Below are positions 1 through 7,100 of a stretch of DNA of 7,601 nucleotides, in pieces. The stretch lies in NCBI GenBank assembly GCA_028693775.1, contig JAQUUS010000067.1, forward strand, positions 1 to 7,601, given 5' to 3'. The stretch's first letter is position 1, and each line of letters begins with the position of its first letter. Source of the stretch: Alphaproteobacteria bacterium. GTDB lineage: Bacteria; Pseudomonadota; Alphaproteobacteria; UBA9219. Position numbers and translations under genes: made by a program. The notes under the pieces are model-generated. The model searched no databases. It saw nothing but the letters and a program-made list of their open reading frames with translations, and had not been told where the DNA came from.

Positions 1-7
1 GATAATT

Positions 8-526
8 TTAGCTATCGTAAGAAAGCAAACTGCTTACAGGGATATTCAAACGCGACCTCCCATTGAGAAACCCGAGTTCAATAACGAACGCCGCGTGTAC
101 AACATCGAGTCCAACCTGCCCCGCCAGACCGATTGCCGCCTCGGCAGTTCCGCCGGTCGCGAGCAAATCGTCGCACAAAACAGCCTTTGCCCCGCTATTG
201 ACGATACCGTCCTGCATTTCCAACGTATCCTGGCCGTACTCAAGCGAATAAGACCGCGAAACAACCTTTCCCGGGAGCTTTCCTTTCTTCCTGACCATAA
301 GGAAGCCAATTCCCATGCAGGAAGCAAGGGCAGAACTGACCAAAAACCCTCGAGATTCGATGCCGATAAGCACATCCGGCTTATGAGGTTCGATCATGGA
401 AGCAAGGCGCTCGACAGTTTCTTTCCAGGCCTGTCCATTAGCGATCAAAGTGCCGACGTCATAAAAGAGTATGCCGGGTTTCGGATAATCCGGAACCGTA
501 CGAATATGCTTTTTAAGATCGAGCAC
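8..526 (-). CDS. apt: Adenine phosphoribosyltransferase
   Basis: Cytoplasmic purine-salvage enzyme that converts adenine and PRPP to AMP and pyrophosphate. The 172-aa product has the usual length for bacterial Apt. Visible motifs are the N-terminal HIRTVPDYPKPGI stretch (residues 7-19), GIESRGF (55-61), the flexible-loop YSLEYG with the Glu of TLEM at 103, and the PRPP-binding motif VLCDDLLATGGTA (116-128). The residue before Asp23 is Tyr, where many homologues have Arg (FRD). The start codon is GTG, chosen because the Apt N-terminus begins there and a GGGGG Shine-Dalgarno-like run sits about 5 nt upstream. The stop is TAA. The gene is transcribed away from the DUF2336 gene across a 107-bp gap. 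Identification rests on motif recognition and is very secure. Confidence 0.97.
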   Translation of the reverse strand: MLDLKKHIRTVPDYPKPGILFYDVGTLIANGQAWKETVERLASMIEPHKPDVLIGIESRGFLVSSALASCMGIGFLMVRKKGKLPGKVVSRSYSLEYGQDTLEMQDGIVNSGAKAVLCDDLLATGGTAEAAIGLAGQVGLDVVHAAFVIELGFLNGRSRLNIPVSSLLSYDS

Positions 527-633
527 CGCAGCCCCCGTTAACTGTTTTCTAACCGGAAATTAGCGTATACTGTATTCTCTGTGTCCGCAAACATGTTTTT
601 GCGCGCAGCACCGATCACCACAAGGACAGAAGA
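527..633. promoter_or_regulatory. Divergent intergenic region with candidate promoters and a palindrome
   Basis: This 107-bp gap must carry the start signals for both apt (minus) and the DUF2336 gene (plus). Plus-strand TATACT at 566-571 is a good -10-like hexamer, but I see no convincing -35 at the right distance. On the minus strand, TTGCGG lies upstream of TACGCT with a 17-nt spacer, which is a weak match. A perfect 10-bp palindrome, AAACATGTTT, lies at 589-598, about 35 bp before the DUF2336 start, and could be an operator. A GTATAC palindrome is at 565-570. The region must be regulatory by position; the individual sites are guesses. Confidence 0.35.
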
Positions 634-1743
634 ATGCCTTCAACACTCTCCCAAGCCGACGTCGCAAGACTGCTCGAAGAAAAATCTCCGACCGTCCGAG
701 CCCAGTTGGCAACCAAGATTGGGGTAGAAATCGACAATCCGGGACTGAACGCAAAAGAAACGGAGCTTGCGCAAGACATCGTGCGCATCATGGCCAAGGA
801 CGTTGAAGAAAGCGTCCGTATCGCCCTGTCGCAAAATCTAAGAAATTCTGAAAAACTGCCGCACGACGTTGCGGTGAAGCTTGCGAACGACATCGAAAGC
901 GTAGCGCTGCCCATCCTCGAAAGCTCCAAAGTCCTGACGGACATCGACCTTGTGGAAATTGTGCGCGCCGGACCGCCGGGCAAACAGGAAATTGTCGCGG
1001 GCCGCGTAGACGTATCCGAAACGGTCTCGGCAGCGATCGTCGACACGGGCGGCGAAAAAGCCGTCGCAAAGCTGATGGACAATTCAACGGCCCAGATCAG
1101 CGAAAACAGCCTCAACAAAGCCGTCGACCGCTTCTCGAAAAACGAAGCCGTCAAAGAGAAAATCGTCAAGCGCCCCATCCTGCCCCCCGCAATCACGGAA
1201 CGCCTCGTAACGATGGTGGCGGACAACATGCGAGACTACCTTGTCTCGCATCATCAAGTCTCGCCGTCGATTGCGTCGGACATCATCCTGCAAAGCCGCG
1301 AACGAACGGTCGTCGGCCTGACCGGCAAGTCGAGCATCGAAGAGCTTGAAAAGATGATCGTGCAGATGCACTCCAACAAGCGACTGACACCGTCGCTGAT
1401 CATCCGGGCGCTGTGCATGGGAGACATATCGTTTTTCGAAGTCTCGATAGCGATCATGGCAAACGTCCCGCTGGTGAACGCGCGCATCCTGATCCACGAT
1501 GCGGGCCAGCTTGGACTGAAATCTCTGTACGAGCGGGCAGAAATGCCTAAAGACCTGCTCCCGGTAGTTCGCTGCGCCATCGACGTCCTTCACGAAACCC
1601 ATATGGACGACAATGACGGCGCGCGCGAACGCTATCGCGCAAGGGTCATCGAGCGGATCCTGACCAAATACGAAGACATGGACACGGAAAACGTGGACTA
1701 TCTGCTGAAAAAGCTTGGAGATATCATCAAGCCCGCCATCTGA
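634..1743 (+). CDS. DUF2336 domain protein
   Basis: A 369-aa, soluble, mostly helical protein of the DUF2336 family, which is common in Alphaproteobacteria and has no established biochemical role. The family pattern is clear in the N-terminal half: an LLEEKSPTVRAQLA opening, PHDVAVKLANDIESVALPIL around residues 75-95, then LTDIDLVEIV, and later AAIVDTGGEKAVAKL. This resembles short HEAT-like helical pairs, suggesting a protein-binding scaffold (inference). The C-terminal half (about 195-369) continues as charged helices, with an SFFEVSIAIMANVPLVNARILI stretch near 265-290. No signal peptide or membrane segment is visible. The ATG start is supported by AAGGA about 8 nt upstream. It is the only plus-strand gene here, divergent from apt and convergent with pdxT, so it is probably monocistronic. 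Confidence 0.88.
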   Translation: MPSTLSQADVARLLEEKSPTVRAQLATKIGVEIDNPGLNAKETELAQDIVRIMAKDVEESVRIALSQNLRNSEKLPHDVAVKLANDIESVALPILESSKVLTDIDLVEIVRAGPPGKQEIVAGRVDVSETVSAAIVDTGGEKAVAKLMDNSTAQISENSLNKAVDRFSKNEAVKEKIVKRPILPPAITERLVTMVADNMRDYLVSHHQVSPSIASDIILQSRERTVVGLTGKSSIEELEKMIVQMHSNKRLTPSLIIRALCMGDISFFEVSIAIMANVPLVNARILIHDAGQLGLKSLYERAEMPKDLLPVVRCAIDVLHETHMDDNDGARERYRARVIERILTKYEDMDTENVDYLLKKLGDIIKPAI

Positions 1744-1873
1744 AATCCGTGGCGCAAAAGTGTTGCATTTAAGCGCAGCTGCATCAGCTTGTGAGCGAGC
1801 AACCACAACCTATTGATACAATATCATTTTCCTAAAACGCGAATCGTTGCAATGCTGCAACAATGTTGCCGTT
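1744..1873. other. Convergent intergenic spacer with GTTGC/GCAAC repeats
   Basis: This 130-bp gap lies between the DUF2336 stop and the pdxT stop and holds no plausible gene. The pentamer GTTGC or its complement GCAAC occurs five times: 1762-1766, 1799-1803, 1846-1850, 1857-1861 and 1865-1869. These can form several alternative hairpins. A perfect GCAGCTGC palindrome lies at 1775-1782. The likely role is bidirectional transcription termination. Confidence 0.5.
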
Positions 1874-1875
1874 TT
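1834..1875. terminator. Candidate bidirectional terminator
   Basis: A perfect 6-bp stem, GTTGCA / TGCAAC, with a 4-nt ATGC loop lies at 1846-1861. It is flanked by AAAACG at 1834-1839 and CGTTTT at 1870-1875, so each strand has a short T run on its 3' side. The right-hand T run overlaps the pdxT stop codon. An alternative hairpin, GCAAC-AAT-GTTGC, at 1857-1869 shares one arm. The position between two convergent genes fits a shared terminator. However, the T runs are only four long and are not directly next to the stem, so this is a weak intrinsic terminator at best. Confidence 0.38.
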
Positions 1876-2446
1876 ACAACTTGCCCAAAAACAGCCGCTG
1901 AACGCTCACATCGTCGGTCAGCTCGGGATGGAAAGTCGCCGCCAAATGCATCCCCTGCTCGACCAGAACCGGATCGCCGTTATAAGCGACCAGAACCCTA
2001 CCCCCCTGCCCGACCTTGCGAATAACAGGGGCGCGAATAAAAACGGCCTCGACCTTCTCCGCGCCGGTCCTGCGAATAAATTCTTCTTCGGGAACAAGCG
2101 AGCAAATCCGGCTTTCGTTCTGGCGTCCATAAGCGTTGCGCTCAACAGAAATAGCCATAGCCCCCAAACTTTCCTGAGAAGGATTGCAAACCTTCTCAGC
2201 CAGCAAAATGGCGCCCGCGCAAGTCCCGAAAATGGGTTTGGTTTCCGAAAAGCGGCGCAAAGCATCCATCATGCCGCCGTAATGCAAAAGCTTGAGCATC
2301 GTCGTGCTCTCGCCGCCGGGAATAACAAGACCGCCCACATCCCCGAGTTCGTCCGCATTGCGAACAAGCCGCGTATTGGCCCCCGCCCGAACCAAAGCCG
2401 CCTCGTGCGCCGCAAAATCGCCCTGCAAGGCAAGAACGCCGACCAT
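1874..2446 (-). CDS. pdxT: Pyridoxal 5'-phosphate synthase glutaminase subunit PdxT
   Basis: Glutamine amidotransferase subunit of the DXP-independent PLP synthase. It hydrolyses glutamine and passes ammonia to PdxS. The 190-aa product has normal length and begins with GVLALQGDFAAHE, the typical PdxT N-terminus. The oxyanion region PGGEST is at 43-48, the nucleophile Cys76 sits in FGTCAG, and the His173 and Glu175 partners are in FHPEL. Two in-frame ATGs are possible. I chose the one at 2446 because AGGA lies 5 nt upstream; the other, at 2452, adds two residues and has no spaced Shine-Dalgarno. Either way the start lies only a few bases past the pdxS stop, as expected for coupled translation. 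Homology is unambiguous; only the exact start is uncertain. Confidence 0.96.
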   Translation of the reverse strand: MVGVLALQGDFAAHEAALVRAGANTRLVRNADELGDVGGLVIPGGESTTMLKLLHYGGMMDALRRFSETKPIFGTCAGAILLAEKVCNPSQESLGAMAISVERNAYGRQNESRICSLVPEEEFIRRTGAEKVEAVFIRAPVIRKVGQGGRVLVAYNGDPVLVEQGMHLAATFHPELTDDVSVQRLFLGKL

Positions 2447-2453
2447 TTTCATC

Positions 2454-3344
2454 CTACCAGCCGCGCGTCGAAAGAAGCTCGGATTCCGGAAGCTTGGACA
2501 CATCCAATCCCGGCATGGCGTCGCCAAGCGAGCGGCTTGCCTCAAGAAGCTTGGCCGGATCGTCGAAATTCTTAGCGGCCTGAACGATCGCAACGGCGCG
2601 AGCCTGCGGATCTGAAGATTTGAAAATGCCCGACCCCACAAACACAGCCTGCGCACCGAGTTGCATAACGAGCGCAGCATCCGCAGGCGTCGCAATGCCG
2701 CCCGCCGAAAAATTGGGAACCGGAAGTGCCCCATGCTCCGCCACCCATTCAACAAGCTCCAAAGGAGCCTGAAGCTGCTTGGCCTCGTGATAAAGCTCTT
2801 CCTTGCCAACGGTGGTCAACCGCTTCATGTCGCGAACGATGGCGCGCATATGCCGAACGGCCTCGACAACGTTCCCCGACCCTGCCTCGCCTTTCGTACG
2901 GATCATGGCCGCGCCTTCGCCGATCCGGCGCAAAGCCTCGCCGAGATTGCGCGCGCCGCAAACGAACGGGGTCTTGAACACAATCTTGTCGATATGGTTT
3001 TCCTCGTCAGCCGGAGTCAAAACCTCGCTTTCGTCGATGTAGTCAACGTCAAGCGCCTCCAAAATCCGCGCTTCGGTAAAATGCCCGATCCGCGCCTTGG
3101 CCATGACAGGAATTGAAACCGTCTTCATAATGTCTTCGATGACCTTGATATTGGCCATGCGAGCGACGCCGCCTTCCTTGCGAATATCGGAAGGCACGCG
3201 TTCCAGAGCCATGACGGCAACAGCGCCCGCAGCCTCGGCGATTTTGGCCTGCTCGACATTCGTAACGTCCATAATGACGCCGCCCTTGAGCATTTCGGCC
3301 AGGCCGACCTTGAGACGAAACTCTTCGCCGTTGAGATGAAACAT
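2454..3344 (-). CDS. pdxS: Pyridoxal 5'-phosphate synthase lyase subunit PdxS
   Basis: Synthase subunit that builds PLP from ribose 5-phosphate, glyceraldehyde 3-phosphate and ammonia supplied by PdxT. In the known complex it forms a (beta/alpha)8-barrel dodecamer. At 296 aa it is full length. Key residues are all present: Asp26 in MDVTNVEQA, the Schiff-base Lys83 in PVMAKARIGH, and Lys151 in RTKGEAGSGN. The family signature VPNFSAGGIATPADAAL follows in the C-terminal half. The ATG start is preceded by AAGGA with an 8-nt spacer. It is followed immediately by pdxT, forming the standard pdxST pair. The full set of catalytic residues argues that this is functional and is not a PDX1.2-like inactive paralogue. 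Confidence 0.98.
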   Translation of the reverse strand: MFHLNGEEFRLKVGLAEMLKGGVIMDVTNVEQAKIAEAAGAVAVMALERVPSDIRKEGGVARMANIKVIEDIMKTVSIPVMAKARIGHFTEARILEALDVDYIDESEVLTPADEENHIDKIVFKTPFVCGARNLGEALRRIGEGAAMIRTKGEAGSGNVVEAVRHMRAIVRDMKRLTTVGKEELYHEAKQLQAPLELVEWVAEHGALPVPNFSAGGIATPADAALVMQLGAQAVFVGSGIFKSSDPQARAVAIVQAAKNFDDPAKLLEASRSLGDAMPGLDVSKLPESELLSTRGW

Positions 3345-3446
3345 ATCGGATATCCTTCGAAAGAAGCTGCAAAGAACCGACTATAAAGCGTCGCGAGGGC
3401 ACCGCAAGGCCCTGCGACAAATAGAAATTTTATTATAATCCCAAAA
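3345..3446. promoter_or_regulatory. Candidate pdxST promoter region
   Basis: This 102-bp gap separates the ialB-like gene from pdxS. On the minus strand a -10-like TATAGT (3380-3385) lies 16 nt downstream of a weak -35-like TTGCGG (3402-3407). That would start transcription about 30 nt before the pdxS ATG. A second, perfect TATAAT occurs within an AT-rich stretch near 3431-3437, with no recognisable -35. The -35 of the first candidate sits in the loop of the hairpin listed separately. The assignment rests on consensus matching and position only. Confidence 0.35.
3390..3418 (-). terminator. Strong inverted repeat between ialB-like gene and pdxS
   Basis: Read on the minus strand, GTCGCAGGGC pairs with GCCCT-C-GCGAC. 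This gives a 10-bp GC-rich stem with one bulged C and an 8-nt loop. It could terminate the hisS-PBP-ialB transcript or slow read-through, but only GCTTT follows it, so it lacks a proper U tract. Because it overlaps the candidate pdxS promoter, it may instead be an operator or a 5'-UTR structure. The inverted repeat is certain; its role is not. Confidence 0.35.
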
Positions 3447-4166
3447 TTATTTGGTCGTTTTGCTTCGCGTGCTTTTGGGAGAGGAAGAGCTTTTCGCCGT
3501 CGATTTCTTCGACTTTTTAGTCTTAACGACCGCCTTGGCCTTCGAAGCTGTCTTCTTAACGGAAGCCTTCGCCTTGGATTTGGAGGTTTTTTTAGCCACG
3601 GGCTTCTTAATGGTCTTCTTGACTGCCTGAAGGTCCGGAAGCCCGCAAGCCTTGTTAATCGCGCGATAGGCTCCCGAAGACCCGCCAAGCGAGAACTCGT
3701 CCGAAATAGTCGAAACGCGGCTCTGAACGGGAATGGCAATAACCTTGGCGGTCGAGCCGTTTCGAATGGCGGCGGTAATTTTGTGATCCGTAATGGTATC
3801 GCGAGCCCAGGCGGTATCGCGGGCAGAGAAAAGATCGAAAACATCCTGCCCGATCCGGACCGTCACGCTATGAGAGGAATCGAGATCGATCCCCGCGCCA
3901 TAACTGAAAACGTCCGTACTGCCCTCGACAGGCCTGTGAGTAACCATAAGGTATTTGACGCGAGGCTTTTTCTTTTTGGTTTTAATGACCTTCATGGAGG
4001 TCATGTAACAAACAGTCTGGCCGCCTTCTTCGTAAGCATAAGCGCGCCATGCGCCGAACGTCCCGAGATTTCTTTCTTTATGGCTTTTCGCCGGAGCCGC
4101 CCAAGAAGGCGCACATAAAGCGGGAAGGCAAAGAAGAGCCAGAAAAGGAAAGATGAGCAGTCTCAT
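3447..4166 (-). CDS. Exported IalB-family protein with lysine-rich C-terminal tail
   Basis: A 239-aa exported protein. Residues 1-23 form a signal peptide (Arg2, hydrophobic core, then SWA|AP as a signal peptidase I site). No acceptable lipobox surrounds Cys13 or Cys18. Residues about 34-175 match the invasion associated locus B family: GAW at 38-40, VCYM with Cys53, YLMVTHRP at 72-79, FDLF and AW at 110-120, and Cys174, the likely disulfide partner of Cys53. The family is widespread in Alphaproteobacteria and is named after a Bartonella invasion factor; its molecular role is poorly defined, and presence does not imply pathogenicity. The tail 183-239 is lysine-rich and disordered. The ATG overlaps the PBP stop as ATGA, with GGAGGA about 9 nt upstream, so translation is probably coupled. 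Confidence 0.82.
   Translation of the reverse strand: MRLLIFPFLALLCLPALCAPSWAAPAKSHKERNLGTFGAWRAYAYEEGGQTVCYMTSMKVIKTKKKKPRVKYLMVTHRPVEGSTDVFSYGAGIDLDSSHSVTVRIGQDVFDLFSARDTAWARDTITDHKITAAIRNGSTAKVIAIPVQSRVSTISDEFSLGGSSGAYRAINKACGLPDLQAVKKTIKKPVAKKTSKSKAKASVKKTASKAKAVVKTKKSKKSTAKSSSSPKSTRSKTTK
3450..3620 (-). other. Lysine/serine/alanine-rich low-complexity tail of the IalB-like protein
   Basis: This segment encodes residues 183-239, a 57-residue tail with 22 Lys, 1 Arg and no acidic residues. Ser, Thr, Ala and Pro fill most of the rest, in short KK-, SKAK- and KKTA-type units. Composition resembles histone H1-like or AlgP-like tails. The DNA shows degenerate repetition but no exact tandem repeat long enough to call. 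An exported protein with this tail could bind anionic envelope polymers; that is inference. Confidence 0.7.
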
Positions 4167-7100
4167 TGCTGCGTTTCCTCCGTTTCTATGACAGGAGCGT
4201 CCCCAACGGCAGAATCGCCCTGTCGGTTAAAAGATACGTCCTCGTCCTTATCGGAAACGAGGGCCTCGTCTGCAGGAGGTCCTTTTGCCGGAGCATCCCG
4301 GCTGGAGCGCTGCGTCGCACCGTTGTTTATAAGAGGATTAAGAATGGGGGCCAAGGCTTTCAGCATCTGGGCCGATAAAGCGCTGGTAAACATATAATCC
4401 CCCGCGTCCTCGCCTGCAACATGCGCGGTAATTGTGCCAAAAAAACGGTCGCCGATATAAAAAACGAAAGTTCCCGTACGATTGACGACGCGCGAAGAAA
4501 TAAGCTGTCCGCCCGCACCGAATTCGTCATAGCGATGATCGCCGGTCCCGGTTTTGCCGCCGACAGGAATAACCTTGCCCTGCAGATCCTTATAAACGTC
4601 CTTCAACCGCTGCGCCGTGCCATTCGAAACGACCTCGGCCATAACGGCCTTCATAACGCGCGCAACATCGGGCGAAAGAACCTGCTGCGGCGCGCGATCG
4701 CCGTCAAAAACCAAATGGGTCTCATAAGGCGTCCCCGTCCCGAATTCGAGTCCCTCGAACCGCTGCACAGGAAGTTTTTTACCGTCGTTCAAAATAATGC
4801 CGGCAAGTTCCGCAAGAGCGCCGGGTCTGTCCGCCGAGCTTCCGATAGACGTGGCAAGGCTCGGCACAAGGCGATCGAACGGATACCCGAGCCTCTTCCA
4901 GCGCTTGTGAATATGAGCGAAGGCATCCTCTTCGAGAATAATGCGTATCCGCGTGTTCTGAGCATGGGGCCCCGAATTGTAAAGCCACGCATAGCTGTCG
5001 ATGCGCACATCCTTGCTGGCCTGCATCAGCTCGCGATAGGTAGCGCCGGGCTTCGAGCTCCAATAAGTCAAAAGCCACAATTCCATCGGATTGACGCCCG
5101 CCAAATAAGCGCGATCCGCGAGCGAATATTTGCCCGGAGCATGGGAGTCAAAAAGCTTGCGCAACCTCTGCTCTGCAACGACAGCCGGAGCCATGCGTTC
5201 TTTCATAAACGCCGCATAGTCCTCAAACCCGGCCTGCGGAAAAAGGGAGCGGAACAAAGCCGTCCGGGCCGTTGCGCCCTTGTGCGCATGAGAAACGATC
5301 CGGCCGAGCCGCTCCGCCTGCGAAAGCTTTTCCAGTTCCGAAATATAGCGCCCAAGAAAAACGCGCCCCTCCTGATCGGCAAAGCGTTCCAGATAATCCC
5401 TGCGCGCGGGATTTTCGTCGTCATAAAGAAGCTCATCCTTGGTCCTTGGCTCCTGAGCGACGGTATAATTGACAATATCGCGCATAAGCCTGACAAACAC
5501 GAGATTAACCGAATGCCGGAAAGCCTCGCGAAGGTCCATAACGCGCGAATCCTCCTCGCGCTCGAAATTATGAAAAGTATGTTCGCCGCCGCCCGTAAAA
5601 AAGACCTCAGCCGGGCTGGCCGAATAGCGCCGTTCCAGCGAAGCGCGAAGGGTCTCCTCAAGCGTCGCCTTCGGATGAGCCTCAAGATGCTCCAAAATCC
5701 ACCCGGACAAAACATCCGGAACGTCTTCGCCCAAATCCTGCAAATCCTCCGGATCGAGCCCGGCATAACGGCGATGAAGCTCCGAAATGATTTCAAGATA
5801 AGTCACAAGCGTCCGAAGCTTGGCCGTGGACCCCAGATCGAGCTTCATCCCTTCGTTCATGTCGAAAGGAGCGCTCACGTTATCCGCCTGAAGCCGAAGC
5901 AAATTTCCGGCATCCCCGCGCTCATAAAGAACGACGCTCCACTTGATCTTGGAGGGATCGTTGCCCGAAGACAAAAGACGGTGCCCATAAAGCCCGTTCG
6001 CCTTGAGAAAATCCTTGTCGCCCATCTTTTTAAGAAACTCGACAAGTTTTTGCTGAGCGCCGCTATCGAGCGTCGTCTTGCCCGCAAGATCGAGCCTGTC
6101 GAGTTCATAAAGTTTCTTGAGCCCAAGCAAAGACATCAAATGAGCGCGAAAAGCGTTGACGGCCTTCTGTTCGATATAAGCAGGCTCCGGAAGCGCCGGA
6201 GCGGCCTGCAAAAAATTGAGCCTTGCAGCCTTTGCGGCATCCCTGAGCTCGCCGGAGATCACGCGCGCCCCGCAAAGCCGGTCGAGCGACGCATCGATCA
6301 GCTCATCCAAAGCCTTCCTGTTCGCCTGCAAATAATAGCTCGGCCTGCGCTGGGCAAGAATAAGTCCGAGCGTCGAGCGATACGCAAACGCCTTGGCCCC
6401 AAGACCGGCCGAAGACCTTTCGTCCGCATTCATGGCCGCCGAAGCTTCCTTGAGATCCAGCCCGAACCAGGCCCACAAAGCGTCGCCGATACTATTGATT
6501 TCTCCAAACCCCGGCCGCGCCAGAAGCGGCGTATTGTTGAGATAATCAAGAACGATCTTCTTCCGCGCCTCGCGCGTATCCGGCCCGTCGAGATAAACGC
6601 GCAAGGACGCCGAAACAATCTGCTTCAGTTTTTCGGCCGCACTTCCTGTCTTGCCTTCTGGCGAAAACCGGAACTTTTCGATCTGCGTCGCCAAAGTGCT
6701 CCCGCCGCCCGAATTTCCCCCGGCCCTGAAAGGCCCCGCAAGGCGTCCGAGAACGGCGGCGAACAAGCGATCCCATTCGATAACGGGGTTGTGCGTCGGC
6801 AACGAACTTTCCATAAGCTCGCGATTTTCGATAAACAGAAGCGTATCGACGAGCAGCGGAGGAATATCGTCGAATTTCTCATAAACATGGTTGGGATACG
6901 AAGCGTCATAAATCTTCCCGCTCGCAGAATCGAAAAGCGTCAGCCCCGCCGCCGTCTTCGGCCTGTAAATCGGATAAAGCCCCTTGCGCACAAGCTTTCC
7001 ATAACCCGCCGAAGCGCGGGCCTGCGCCGTCACGGAGAAATCCTCCGCCGCAAGATTTTTGATATAGAACGGAATATAGCTATACCCGAGCCGTTCGTTG

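Noticed and set aside
1084..1806. A 240-codon minus-strand open frame over the DUF2336 gene
   Set aside because: It is the codon-aligned antisense frame of a recognised gene, His/Asp/Arg-rich, with no family resemblance and no clear ribosome-binding site.
1813..2575. Plus-strand open frames starting in the convergent gap and running over pdxT
   Set aside because: Most of their length is antisense to pdxT, which carries intact catalytic motifs. Their products show no recognisable domain.
1874..2809. A 311-aa upstream-extended version of pdxT reaching into pdxS
   Set aside because: The extra N-terminal part is Arg/Leu-rich, out-of-frame translation of pdxS. PdxT homology begins at GVLALQGDF, just after the ATG at 2446.
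3441..3454. Small hairpin CCAAA-TAAT-TTTGG over the ialB-like stop codon as an intrinsic terminator
   Set aside because: The stem is only 5 bp and AT-rich, and it is not followed by a U tract.
3450..3620. Lysine-rich tail as a frameshift artefact
   Set aside because: The frame ends at a clean TAA just before the intergenic gap, and the tail's regular Lys/Ser/Ala composition is typical of real basic tails. No alternative frame continues the IalB domain.
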